A stretch of 5,063 nt of DNA from Minisyncoccota bacterium (GCA_017992485.1 JAGOOL010000019.1:1-5063), one strand, 5' to 3'. Positions 1 to 4,909 are shown, counted from the first letter of the stretch. The notes: a model not told the origin generated them from the sequence alone. Made by a program: numbers and translations.

Positions 1-16
1 TATAGTTTAGGTATGA

Positions 17-22
17 ATTATA
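17..22 (-). promoter_or_regulatory. possible -10 box of a minus-strand gene left of the window
   Basis: Positions 1-97 contain no gene I can support. On the minus strand there is an exact TATAAT (22 to 17) in an A+T-rich stretch, and 20-25 bp upstream of it a copy of the motif GTAGTAC (47 to 41) that recurs upstream of other minus-strand genes here. No good -35 box lies at 17 bp. No U-tract hairpin follows the matrixin stop at 98, so its transcript may run on through this region. The assignment is weak because such hexamers are common in A+T-rich DNA and the gene it would serve is not visible. Confidence 0.25.
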
Positions 23-97
23 TATGTTTAAGATCTACGTGTACTACCCTAATCTAATAGGATAAAGAGTATCACGTCAACAGTAGAGCTTGGGCTA

Positions 98-1015
98 TTA
101 CTCTCCACTGGTACATCTATTCTCTAGTGCTGTAATGTCGGCCGTTGTTAATTTAAGACTATTTTCTTTATTGAGTTCATACATAATCGCTTTTTCATCG
201 GCAACATGTTCTATACCGAGCGCATGACCAAGCTCATGCGCCAGAACGCGTACTAATTTTTCGCGGCTACTAAATTCAAAAATATCAATATGCTTTCGCA
301 ATCCATCGCTTATATAGACGCCTTCCTCAAAACTTTCGCCGCGAGATTCATTAATCGTATTATATTCTTCAACTGAGAGATTGAGTATACGCGCCAAACG
401 ATTGAGTACCGTCACCATAGCATTTACCTCATCCACCATTGCATTGATTACTGTTTGTTCTTGTTGAAGTTTAGCAATATCCGCATCAAGCGCTACTTGC
501 TCCCGCGTCAGACGATCGTACTCTTCTTTTGGTGCGCCATCTTTACTATTCCAGTAGTCGATATCTTTTTCATACGCAGCACCTCTCTTGTTGTACGCCG
601 CAAGATGTTTTTCGTATGTCGATCGGGCTACGATTAGCTTTTTCTCAAGTGCTTTAAATTTTACTTTAAGAGAATCGTATGAATCTTTGTCGTCCTGCAC
701 GGCAATATCGACGCTCATCAGTTTATCCGTTGCTTGCTGGCGATAATCGTAGATAAGATTAATCTTCAAACTACCGTCTTGTTCGACTCGTGTAAATAAT
801 GCTTCGCCGTACGATGATTCCCAAATTGCCTCCGCGTCTGCGAGCGCACTCAAGAAATACTCCTCTGAAATATTAAATTGTGTATCGAATGTTTCAAGTG
901 AATATGTAATCGGCTGAGCACACGGAAACACCACCGAGGAAATAGTGTTTTGGTATTTATAGCCTATTCCCGCGACGACGAGAATTGGAATGAGTACACT
1001 AAAAACTTTTTTCAT
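98..1015 (-). CDS. matrixin-like (metzincin) zinc metalloprotease with an inserted coiled-coil hairpin, membrane-anchored or secreted
   Basis: The 305-aa product carries the full metzincin zinc motif HELGHALGIEH at residues 260-270 (ligands H260, H264, H270; catalytic E261), followed by a Met-turn in AIMYE (M278). It should therefore be a peptide hydrolase of the matrixin/M10-like group. Residues 1-18 are MKK plus a hydrophobic stretch, a signal peptide or N-terminal anchor, so the enzyme acts outside the membrane. Residues 31-95 look like the first half of the protease fold. Residues about 100-222 are charged, heptad-like helix with a turn near 157-163 (KDGAP), suggesting an antiparallel coiled coil inserted before the zinc helix. 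No cysteine-switch propeptide is visible. ATG was chosen because the signal sequence begins there. The gene starts 14 bp after the pilin-like gene and has no Shine-Dalgarno site, so it is probably co-transcribed with that gene. Substrate unknown. Confidence 0.88.
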   Translation of the reverse strand: MKKVFSVLIPILVVAGIGYKYQNTISSVVFPCAQPITYSLETFDTQFNISEEYFLSALADAEAIWESSYGEALFTRVEQDGSLKINLIYDYRQQATDKLMSVDIAVQDDKDSYDSLKVKFKALEKKLIVARSTYEKHLAAYNKRGAAYEKDIDYWNSKDGAPKEEYDRLTREQVALDADIAKLQQEQTVINAMVDEVNAMVTVLNRLARILNLSVEEYNTINESRGESFEEGVYISDGLRKHIDIFEFSSREKLVRVLAHELGHALGIEHVADEKAIMYELNKENSLKLTTADITALENRCTSGE

Positions 1016-1029
1016 GTATCAAAAATTAA

Positions 1030-1533
1030 TTACTCAAAAAAACTTGCAACGATTACATCAAGTTCAAATGATCCTTGGGCATTTTGACACAGTGGGTATT
1101 CAGGTAGGTCATAGTAGTTTCCGCAATTTGAATACCGCAATGTAAATGTTGTCGTTTTTGTACTCGTGTTTGTTGCGGCGGCTGTATATGTGTACGTGGA
1201 GTAGCTACTTCCTGCAGCGCCCTCAGTACGAGTGGTTACACAAAATGTTTTGTTGTTGATCCTACGCTCAACTGTTGTGCCCATTTCACTTGATGCAGTT
1301 GTACAGCTATATGTAGTTGCCGATGTTGTGATAACCGGTGGCCAATTTTCTTGGGCTGAAATGTAAGGTGATGGCAACGTCGTCGGCATTATTACTCCTC
1401 CCGGTAGCTGATTATTTGATTGAACTGGATCTTTCATTGACCCCGCGTAGTATGCGATACCACCGACGATCAAAATCGCGACAACGATGAGTATAACGGT
1501 AATTGGGGCAAAACCTTTATTGTAAGTTTTCAT
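1030..1533 (-). CDS. pilin-like single-pass membrane protein with a four-cysteine extracellular domain
   Basis: The 167-aa protein has a short basic start (MKTYNKGFAP) and one hydrophobic helix at about residues 10-30. The KGF then hydrophobic layout resembles a type IV pilin or pseudopilin N-terminus, although the usual glutamate at mature position 5 is absent, so it may simply be an anchor. A Pro/Ser/Thr-rich linker (about 35-66) leads to a Thr/Tyr/Ser-rich, probably beta, domain with cysteines at 77, 98, 137 and 149 that could form two disulfides. A conserved-looking core is EMGTTVERRINNKTFCVTT with a later TFTLRYSNCGNY. From memory, similar proteins occur in other CPR genomes as hypothetical proteins. 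No formal family name is known to me. It is the first gene of a likely two-gene unit with the matrixin, preceded by a -10 box 6 nt from the ATG. Function unknown; a surface role is inferred. Confidence 0.8.
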   Translation of the reverse strand: MKTYNKGFAPITVILIVVAILIVGGIAYYAGSMKDPVQSNNQLPGGVIMPTTLPSPYISAQENWPPVITTSATTYSCTTASSEMGTTVERRINNKTFCVTTRTEGAAGSSYSTYTYTAAATNTSTKTTTFTLRYSNCGNYYDLPEYPLCQNAQGSFELDVIVASFFE

Positions 1534-1539
1534 ACATTA

Positions 1540-1545
1540 ATTGTA
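1540..1545 (-). promoter_or_regulatory. -10 box TACAAT placed for leaderless transcription of the pilin-like gene
   Basis: On the minus strand TACAAT (5 of 6 to TATAAT) is followed by exactly 6 nt and then the ATG at 1533. RNA would start at or next to the A of the start codon. It sits within GTAGTACAAT, a motif repeated elsewhere in the window. No convincing -35 is seen. The hexamer lies just downstream of the preceding gene's terminator, which fits a fresh transcription start. Confidence 0.55.
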
Positions 1546-1566
1546 CTACAAATACCTAGCTCCAAT

Positions 1567-1594
1567 AAAAAAGATTCTGTCATGCAGAATCTTT
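1567..1594 (-). terminator. rho-independent terminator of the VWA gene
   Basis: On the minus strand a perfect 10-bp stem (AAAGATTCTG / CAGAATCTTT) closes a 5-nt loop and runs straight into a six-U tract ending at 1567. It lies 27 bp past the TGA stop at 1622. The plus strand lacks a comparable U tract, so it acts on minus-strand transcripts. Confidence 0.85.
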
Positions 1595-1621
1595 ATAGAA
1601 AAACTATTTATACCGACATCC

Positions 1622-2296
1622 TCATGGACATTGGCTAAACCCGAGAATAGCCTGGAGTATTTGTTCCGATGCACCATCCGCATAGTAGTCACCGTCTGAG
1701 GCTATGGTATACAAATTTCCTGCTCCGTTTTCACTGCCGGCCAAACCAATCCTAATTACCAAGATTTTTATGCCGAACTTTTCTTTGAGAACAACGCACG
1801 CCGCTTTGGTTGCATCTGAATCCGAAAAATCGCCGTCAGAGATAATGACCAAAAGATTTGGTACAATCTGCCCCCTTGCACGCTCAACTCTCGAAAAAAA
1901 TTCTTTGAAGGTGAACAACTCAAGACTATCGAGTTTGGTCATCTCACCATACGCCGGCATGCAACAAAGACTATCAAGCTGCACATGTGCCATACGAGGA
2001 GAGTGGGTAAATGGCGGCGCCGAAAATGTTTGACCAAATACACCGGAACCAAACCAAACTTGCTGTTGATTTATTGGCAAACCTTCTAAAATCGTATTCG
2101 AAAGTTTACACTGCAAAGATTCTTGCATGCGCATACTTTTCGATTTGTCGATGAGGACAAAGACATTTGCAAGCAAGCACGGCGATTCGTCCTTTTCCGC
2201 TGACTGCTCGACTACTCCTGTCGCGTGGACCGCGAGCGGAACACAATACATAACGAGGGATATGAGTACCCCTTTGTAGAATATAGATTTTTTCAT
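1622..2296 (-). CDS. secreted von Willebrand factor A (VWA) domain protein
   Basis: The 224-aa protein starts with a Sec-type signal peptide (MKKSIFYKGVLISLVMYC..., likely cleaved after AHA near residue 25). The rest is a VWA fold. Strand 1, NVFVLIDKSKS, gives the metal-ion-dependent adhesion site DxSxS (D50, S52, S54). A threonine in GEMTKLDSL (T120) fits the second MIDAS loop, and VIISDGDFSD (D154) the third. VWA domains bind protein partners through this bound divalent cation. After the signal there are six cysteines (40, 63, 111, 112, 167, 223), so disulfides outside the cell are likely. There is no transmembrane helix or sorting signal at the C terminus, which ends SQCP. The gene has its own promoter and terminator. 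An adhesion or protein-assembly role is inferred; the partner is unknown. The ATG is well placed for the signal peptide, with no Shine-Dalgarno site near it. Confidence 0.87.
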   Translation of the reverse strand: MKKSIFYKGVLISLVMYCVPLAVHATGVVEQSAEKDESPCLLANVFVLIDKSKSMRMQESLQCKLSNTILEGLPINQQQVWFGSGVFGQTFSAPPFTHSPRMAHVQLDSLCCMPAYGEMTKLDSLELFTFKEFFSRVERARGQIVPNLLVIISDGDFSDSDATKAACVVLKEKFGIKILVIRIGLAGSENGAGNLYTIASDGDYYADGASEQILQAILGFSQCP

Positions 2297-2311
2297 AGTG
2301 CGTGTTTTTTC

Positions 2312-2342
2312 TTGATACTACTCCTCACCAGAATTTTGTCGA
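2312..2342 (-). promoter_or_regulatory. promoter of the VWA gene
   Basis: On the minus strand TCGACA (2342-2337, 5 of 6 to TTGACA) is followed after 16 bp by TAGTAT (2320-2315). The overlapping TATCAA (2317-2312) is an alternative -10 that aligns with the recurring GTAGTA motif. RNA would start about 8-12 nt before the ATG at 2296, giving a very short leader. The box follows the preceding gene's terminator directly. Confidence 0.5.
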
Positions 2343-2357
2343 GAGGTGAAATAAAAT

Positions 2358-2388
2358 AAAAAAACTCTCGTTATTTTGAGAGTTTTTT
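2358..2388 (-). terminator. rho-independent terminator overlapping the end of the lipoprotein peptidase gene
   Basis: On the minus strand the arms AAAAAACTCTC and GAGAGTTTTTT pair as an 11-bp stem with an 8-nt loop, and the U run extends to 2358. The 5' arm is the last codons of the peptidase gene (K-K-L-S-K) and its TAA stop (2373-2371) lies in the loop. The terminator is therefore partly coding. Because the stem is A/U-flanked and symmetric it could also work on the plus strand, but no plus-strand gene needs it. Confidence 0.85.
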
Positions 2389-3123
2389 GAACGCTTTTTC
2401 TTGATACAAGTACGCGGCTTGGCGAATCTTATTGTCTTTAAATCGCAGTGGATGTTTTGCGATATACGCAATTCCCTGCTCGCCAAATCGATCAATGATC
2501 GGCTTCACGAGCCAGTAGCCGCCATAGTACGGCCAACTATCCATGAGCCAGGCAAAACCACCATCTCCAGTAGGGAGCCATTCCGCACTTGTCGTCGTAT
2601 CCGAACCAAGCAGTCTGCCAAAATATTCTCCAACACCTTCAGTCAGGATTTTGTCTGCCAGATTTTGATCACCTGTTTGATTTCTCCAAGCAGAAGTGTC
2701 GGGCCAGATTCGTCTGTGTGTCCGATAACTAATCTGATCGGCGAGAGCATGGCCGAGCTCGTGATCAATGAGCATACGAGCAGTTTCAGAAAGAGGATTT
2801 GTATCACCAGCAAAACCTGGTGCCGAAAATGGAATAAGTGTTCGGTACGCACTCGTTACCCACATGGCGCGAATACTTTGATCATAGCAGCCCCCGAAGT
2901 TGGCAGTAGACGAAATGTAGTCTGGAGCACCAAATTGCATTCTCGGTACCCAACCTTCTGTAAACAGTATTCCCGTACGATACTCAATCACTTTTACCCT
3001 CTCAAGCATTGCTATGTTCCACTGCTCTTCAGTAGAAAGAGGCTTCGGCAATGGTAATGTCGTAACGTACAATGGCTTGCTGCATGCAGACAAAACCATC
3101 ACAAGAAGCAGTATTTTTTTCAT
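2371..3123 (-). CDS. putative lipoprotein zinc metallopeptidase (HExxH, gluzincin-like)
   Basis: The 250-aa product begins with a lipoprotein signal: MKK, a hydrophobic run, then LSAC with the lipid-attachment cysteine at residue 14. It should be tethered on the outer face of the membrane. The zinc motif is HELGHALAD (H121, E122, H125). It lacks the third histidine of metzincins. Instead ILTEGVGEYFG at 159-169 offers E162 or E165 as third ligand, a gluzincin-type layout, so this enzyme is unrelated to the matrixin nearby. The C-terminal part has YYGGYWLVKPIIDRFG then GIAYIAKHP (about 199-225), a pattern I associate with CPR peptidase-like hypotheticals. A cysteine at 79 is the only other one. 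It forms its own transcription unit: a terminator lies upstream and another overlaps its stop. The start is fixed by the lipobox distance. No Shine-Dalgarno site. Substrate unknown; the lipoprotein and peptidase calls come from motifs only. Confidence 0.85.
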   Translation of the reverse strand: MKKILLLVMVLSACSKPLYVTTLPLPKPLSTEEQWNIAMLERVKVIEYRTGILFTEGWVPRMQFGAPDYISSTANFGGCYDQSIRAMWVTSAYRTLIPFSAPGFAGDTNPLSETARMLIDHELGHALADQISYRTHRRIWPDTSAWRNQTGDQNLADKILTEGVGEYFGRLLGSDTTTSAEWLPTGDGGFAWLMDSWPYYGGYWLVKPIIDRFGEQGIAYIAKHPLRFKDNKIRQAAYLYQEKAFKKLSK

Positions 3124-3151
3124 GGCACATTTTTTAAGTCTTTTGGTGAGT

Positions 3152-3157
3152 ATTACA
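3152..3157 (-). promoter_or_regulatory. possible -10 box of the lipoprotein peptidase gene
   Basis: On the minus strand TGTAAT (5 of 6 to TATAAT) would start RNA roughly 20 nt before the ATG at 3123. No good -35 is present and the expected -35 position falls in the U tract of the upstream terminator. A promoter is needed here because of that terminator, but the exact box is uncertain. Confidence 0.35.
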
Positions 3158-3171
3158 CATATTTGAGAAAT

Positions 3172-3196
3172 AAAAAAACCACATGAAAATGCGGCT
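3172..3196 (-). terminator. rho-independent terminator of the small membrane protein gene
   Basis: On the minus strand AGCCGCA pairs with TGTGGTT (7 bp including two G-U pairs) around a 6-nt loop, followed by seven Us down to 3172. It starts 7 bp past the stop at 3204. The G-U pairs become A-C on the plus strand, so the hairpin is specific for minus-strand RNA. Confidence 0.75.
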
Positions 3197-3203
3197 AAAG
3201 ATA

Positions 3204-3392
3204 CTATTTTGAATTTTTCATACTAATGACTTGGTCGGTCTCTGGGTGATGTCTGAATAGACCCCAACCAATCGCGAACAATCCTGCCAACCATTCATTG
3301 CTCCATGGAGCAGCAGTAACGATAAGTAAAAATCCAATGATTACAAAAGGTGCTGTAAAAGCATATTTGCGTGCGTTTTCTATTTTATTCAT
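3204..3392 (-). CDS. small two-helix membrane protein, function unknown
   Basis: The 62-aa product (MNKIENARKYAF...) has two hydrophobic segments at about residues 11-29 and 33-46, joined by a short APWSNEW turn, and a polar tail ending MKNSK. Both ends carry charge: a Lys/Arg-rich start and a HHPETD segment after helix 2. This suits a small helical hairpin with both ends in the cytoplasm. I do not recognise a family. The reading frame stays open upstream to an ATG at 3446, but that longer start would cover the promoter at 3418-3446, so the start at 3392 is preferred. It has its own promoter and terminator and diverges from the plus-strand OmdA-like gene. The leader (about 19 nt) has no Shine-Dalgarno site and carries a 10-bp tandem repeat. 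Short length limits confidence, but the well-formed promoter and terminator support a real gene. Confidence 0.7.
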   Translation of the reverse strand: MNKIENARKYAFTAPFVIIGFLLIVTAAPWSNEWLAGLFAIGWGLFRHHPETDQVISMKNSK

Positions 3393-3417
3393 AAAGAAGT
3401 TTTTAGAAGTTTTCAGC

Positions 3418-3446
3418 ACTATAGCACAGCTTATATTGTGTGCCAA
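3418..3446 (-). promoter_or_regulatory. sigma-70-type promoter of the small membrane protein gene
   Basis: On the minus strand TTGGCA (3446-3441) is separated by exactly 17 bp from TATAGT (3423-3418). Each box matches the consensus at 5 of 6 positions. The predicted RNA start near 3411 gives a leader of about 19 nt to the ATG at 3392. It lies back to back with the plus-strand promoter of the next gene. Confidence 0.75.
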
Positions 3447-3467
3447 TTATCACCGCAGCGAGCAATT

Positions 3468-3476
3468 TGATAAAAT
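3468..3476 (+). promoter_or_regulatory. extended -10 promoter for leaderless transcription of the OmdA-like gene
   Basis: TGATAAAAT is an extended -10 element (TGn plus TAAAAT, 5 of 6 to TATAAT). Exactly 6 nt separate it from the ATG at 3483, so the RNA should begin at the start codon. No good -35 is seen at 3448-3453, which is usual for extended -10 promoters. The opposing minus-strand -35 lies at 3441-3446. Confidence 0.6.
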
Positions 3477-3482
3477 GCAGAT

Positions 3483-3716
3483 ATGACAAATTTCCCTCAC
3501 CAACTTCCCACAGACCTCAAACAAAGCATTGCCAAGAATGCGAAGGCTCAGGCTATTTGGGATGACATTACTCCCCTTGCTCGCAATGAATGGATTTGCT
3601 GGGTAATTTCCGGCAAAAAAGCTGAAACGAGAAATATTCGTATTGCAAAAGCTATTTCAAAAATGAGTGGTGGTATGCGCCGACCATGCTGCTGGGCAGG
3701 ATGTACCCACCGCTAG
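3483..3716 (+). CDS. short YdeI/OmdA-type (bacteriocin-protection-like) domain protein
   Basis: The 77-aa product matches the C-terminal helical domain of the YdeI/OmpD-associated (OmdA) family: AIWDDITPLARNEWICWV at 24-41, then SGKKAETRNIRIAKAISKMSGG at 43-64. That K-A-E-T-R..RI.KA pattern is what I recognise. Larger YdeI relatives have an additional N-terminal domain that is absent here, so this is a stand-alone domain, not an obvious truncation: promoter and start are intact. The tail RRPCCWAGCTHR has three cysteines (69, 70, 74) and H76 close together, possibly metal-binding or redox-active. No signal peptide or membrane segment, so cytoplasmic. It is the only complete plus-strand gene, diverging from the small membrane protein and converging on the DoxX gene with 40 bp between stops. 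The molecular role of the family is poorly defined, and the bacteriocin label should not be read as a function here. Confidence 0.8.
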   Translation: MTNFPHQLPTDLKQSIAKNAKAQAIWDDITPLARNEWICWVISGKKAETRNIRIAKAISKMSGGMRRPCCWAGCTHR

Positions 3717-3718
3717 CG

Positions 3719-3741
3719 TATTCATTTTCTAAAACGGAATA
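3719..3741. terminator. weak hairpin between convergent genes
   Basis: Between the convergent stops (3716 and 3757) TATTC (3719-3723) can pair with GAATA (3737-3741), and TTTT (3725-3728) with AAAA (3731-3734), making an interrupted A/U-rich hairpin. There is no clear U tract on either side. It is the only candidate end signal for either gene and may not terminate at all. Confidence 0.2.
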
Positions 3742-3756
3742 TTGCTAACGTGCAAA

Positions 3757-4197
3757 TTACTGACGCACAAGTTCACCGTTATTGTTGCTCGTAGACGCGA
3801 TGAGCAAAAGCACCAGTATGTAGATAATATGTTCGTCGATAATCGGATTATTCTCAGGTAGCATCAGCGACAAATACATAAGTGCAAGCATTATGCTGCC
3901 GACAATACTTCCCCAGCGCACATATTTATTGAGCAAAAGTGTTATGCCGACAAAAAGGAGTCCTGCCATAAATAGCCAGTCGACAATTGCGACACCTGCC
4001 ATACTTTGGAATAATCCGGCAAGCGGACCCTCGACACCGTGCGACAAAAATCCCGCCGTCGGTGATGCACCATCGATCCAAGCTTTTCCGGCACTCGTTG
4101 CAAACCCTAGTCCAAATGTTTTGTCGATAAATGCCCAGAGAAATATAAACCCCATTGCAATACGAAGTGCTATGAGAACTTTTTTATCTTTATTCAT
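3757..4197 (-). CDS. DoxX/DoxD-like integral membrane protein
   Basis: The 146-aa product looks like the DoxX family (relatives include the DoxD subunit of archaeal thiosulfate:quinone oxidoreductase). Recognisable parts are the first helix LIALRIAMGFIFLWAFIDKTFGLG (8-31), the loop SAGKAWIDGASPTAGFL, then GPLAGLFQSMAG and VDWLFMAGLLFVGITLLL (72-89). A third helix around 96-112 precedes LPENNPIIDEHIIY (113-126), whose N-N-P-x-x-D-E-H motif is typical of the archaeal/CPR branch as I remember it. A fourth helix ends near 135, with a short polar tail. Four membrane spans are expected. Reactions known for DoxD should not be transferred: there is no DoxA partner nearby. The frame can be extended to a GTG at 4212, but that would begin upstream of the -10 box, so the ATG at 4197 is preferred. 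No Shine-Dalgarno site; no clear terminator. Confidence 0.85.
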   Translation of the reverse strand: MNKDKKVLIALRIAMGFIFLWAFIDKTFGLGFATSAGKAWIDGASPTAGFLSHGVEGPLAGLFQSMAGVAIVDWLFMAGLLFVGITLLLNKYVRWGSIVGSIMLALMYLSLMLPENNPIIDEHIIYILVLLLIASTSNNNGELVRQ

Positions 4198-4203
4198 ACA
4201 TAC

Positions 4204-4209
4204 ATTGTA
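4204..4209 (-). promoter_or_regulatory. -10 box TACAAT placed for leaderless transcription of the DoxX gene
   Basis: On the minus strand TACAAT is followed by exactly 6 nt and the ATG at 4197, the same hexamer and spacing as before the pilin-like gene. The -35 position holds only a T-rich stretch (TTTTTA). A strong terminator of the upstream gene ends at 4259, so a new promoter is required in this interval. Confidence 0.55.
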
Positions 4210-4258
4210 CACCCGAGCGGGTAAAATAAAAAGATTTTCGTATGGAATATATGAAAAT

Positions 4259-4295
4259 AAAAAACCCGCTAAGCAGACTTGCTGCTAGCGAGTTT
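4259..4295 (-). terminator. strong rho-independent terminator overlapping the stop codon of the 196-aa protein gene
   Basis: On the minus strand AAACTCGCTAGCAG pairs with CTGCTTAGCGGGTTT: 14 bp with one bulged U and one G-U pair, around a 5-nt loop, followed by a six-U tract to 4259. The first two bases of the stem are the last two bases of the TAA stop (4296-4294), so hairpin and reading frame share sequence. G+C-rich core and long stem make this the strongest terminator in the window. Confidence 0.9.
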
Positions 4296-4884
4296 ATTTC
4301 TGAAGAACTTTTGTAAATCGTGTCGGATGACACCAGTGAATCTTGTCACCATTTGGTAAATGTGCGCCGGTCTCATAACTTGAGACATAGTTAAGGGTTG
4401 ATACAATGCCGACATTGAGATGCTGATTGCCTTCGCCATCAAGCGTCATACCGAGGAGCGGATATGTTTTCCCTTCTTCGAGGTTGGGATACTGTTCATT
4501 GCCCGGAAGTGGTTTCGCATCCACACACAGTATTTCCGTATCGGTCCTGAGATCAAAAAAAGTTCTCCTACCATGGAGCAATTCTCTCTCTACAATATTT
4601 TTAACATCGTAGTGAGTGAATTCAGCTTTATCAGCAATGTCTTGTTCCCAGTTCGGATACTGCGCGTCGAGTATTTCTCTAGCTACAGGATACAGACACA
4701 AATCCGCGTTTTTTACAGCTTCCATATACTGTTTGCGTCGCTCTCCGTACGCACGCATAGATTCATTTTCCTCGTCTGTAACGCCGGAATGCATAGGCTT
4801 TTGCGGCTCCCTATACTCGCCGATGGTGAAGATTCGCTTATCGGGATAAACAATCAGTGCAACTTTTCTCATGGTGTATGTCAT
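4294..4884 (-). CDS. soluble protein of unknown function with a conserved-looking C-terminal domain
   Basis: I do not recognise this 196-aa protein. It has no signal peptide or membrane helix, so it is probably cytoplasmic. Residues 6-24 (RKVALIVYPDKRIFTIGEY) look like a small beta hairpin. A charged helical part (36-105) contains EENESMRAYGERRKQYMEAV and a Tyr/Trp-bearing stretch around YPNWEQD. From 130 on the sequence is strand-rich: NLEEGKTYPLLGMTLDGEG, then HLNVGIVSTLNYVSSYETG and DKIHWCHPTRF (181-190). The last part could be a small SH3-like barrel such as those in short phage or CPR hypotheticals; that is a guess from pattern. Cysteines are at 63, 120 and 185. Two in-frame ATGs are possible, 4884 and 4872 (MRKVAL). 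Neither has a Shine-Dalgarno site; the first is given, but the second would lose only four residues. The strong terminator at its stop supports a real gene. Confidence 0.75.
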   Translation of the reverse strand: MTYTMRKVALIVYPDKRIFTIGEYREPQKPMHSGVTDEENESMRAYGERRKQYMEAVKNADLCLYPVAREILDAQYPNWEQDIADKAEFTHYDVKNIVERELLHGRRTFFDLRTDTEILCVDAKPLPGNEQYPNLEEGKTYPLLGMTLDGEGNQHLNVGIVSTLNYVSSYETGAHLPNGDKIHWCHPTRFTKVLQK

Positions 4885-4903
4885 TTAGATGTTAGAGATG
4901 TAT

Positions 4904-4909
4904 TTTGTA
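4904..4909 (-). promoter_or_regulatory. possible -10 box of the 196-aa protein gene
   Basis: On the minus strand TACAAA lies inside GTAGTACAAAAT, nearly the same as GTAGTACAAT before the pilin-like gene. RNA would start about 12 nt before the ATG at 4884, or 24 nt before that at 4872. No -35 is visible at the right distance, so the call rests on the recurring motif. Confidence 0.4.

Noticed and set aside
1..57. Plus-strand frame open from the window start to TAA at 55-57 as the tail of a gene
   Set aside because: Eighteen codons rich in Tyr, Leu and Thr show no recognisable sequence, and no terminator follows. It could be real but nothing supports it.
2321..2326. GAGGAG on the minus strand as Shine-Dalgarno site of the VWA gene
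   Set aside because: It is 24 nt from the ATG at 2296 and lies in the promoter spacer, upstream of the predicted RNA start.
2401..3057. Long plus-strand open frame (218 aa) opposite the lipoprotein peptidase
   Set aside because: It is antisense to a gene with a clear lipobox and HELGH motif. The translation has no recognisable domain, and no promoter or terminator suits it.
3393..3446. Extension of the small membrane protein to an ATG at 3446 (80 aa)
   Set aside because: The extra 18 codons cover a TTGGCA-N17-TATAGT promoter, so the longer start would lie upstream of the predicted RNA start.
3711..3718. CGCTAGCG palindrome at the end of the OmdA-like gene
   Set aside because: An 8-bp palindrome spanning the last codons, with no U tract and no second copy in an informative place.
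4198..4212. GTG start at 4212 for the DoxX protein
   Set aside because: The added codons include the TACAAT box, and the ATG at 4197 fits the leaderless spacing and the family's usual start.
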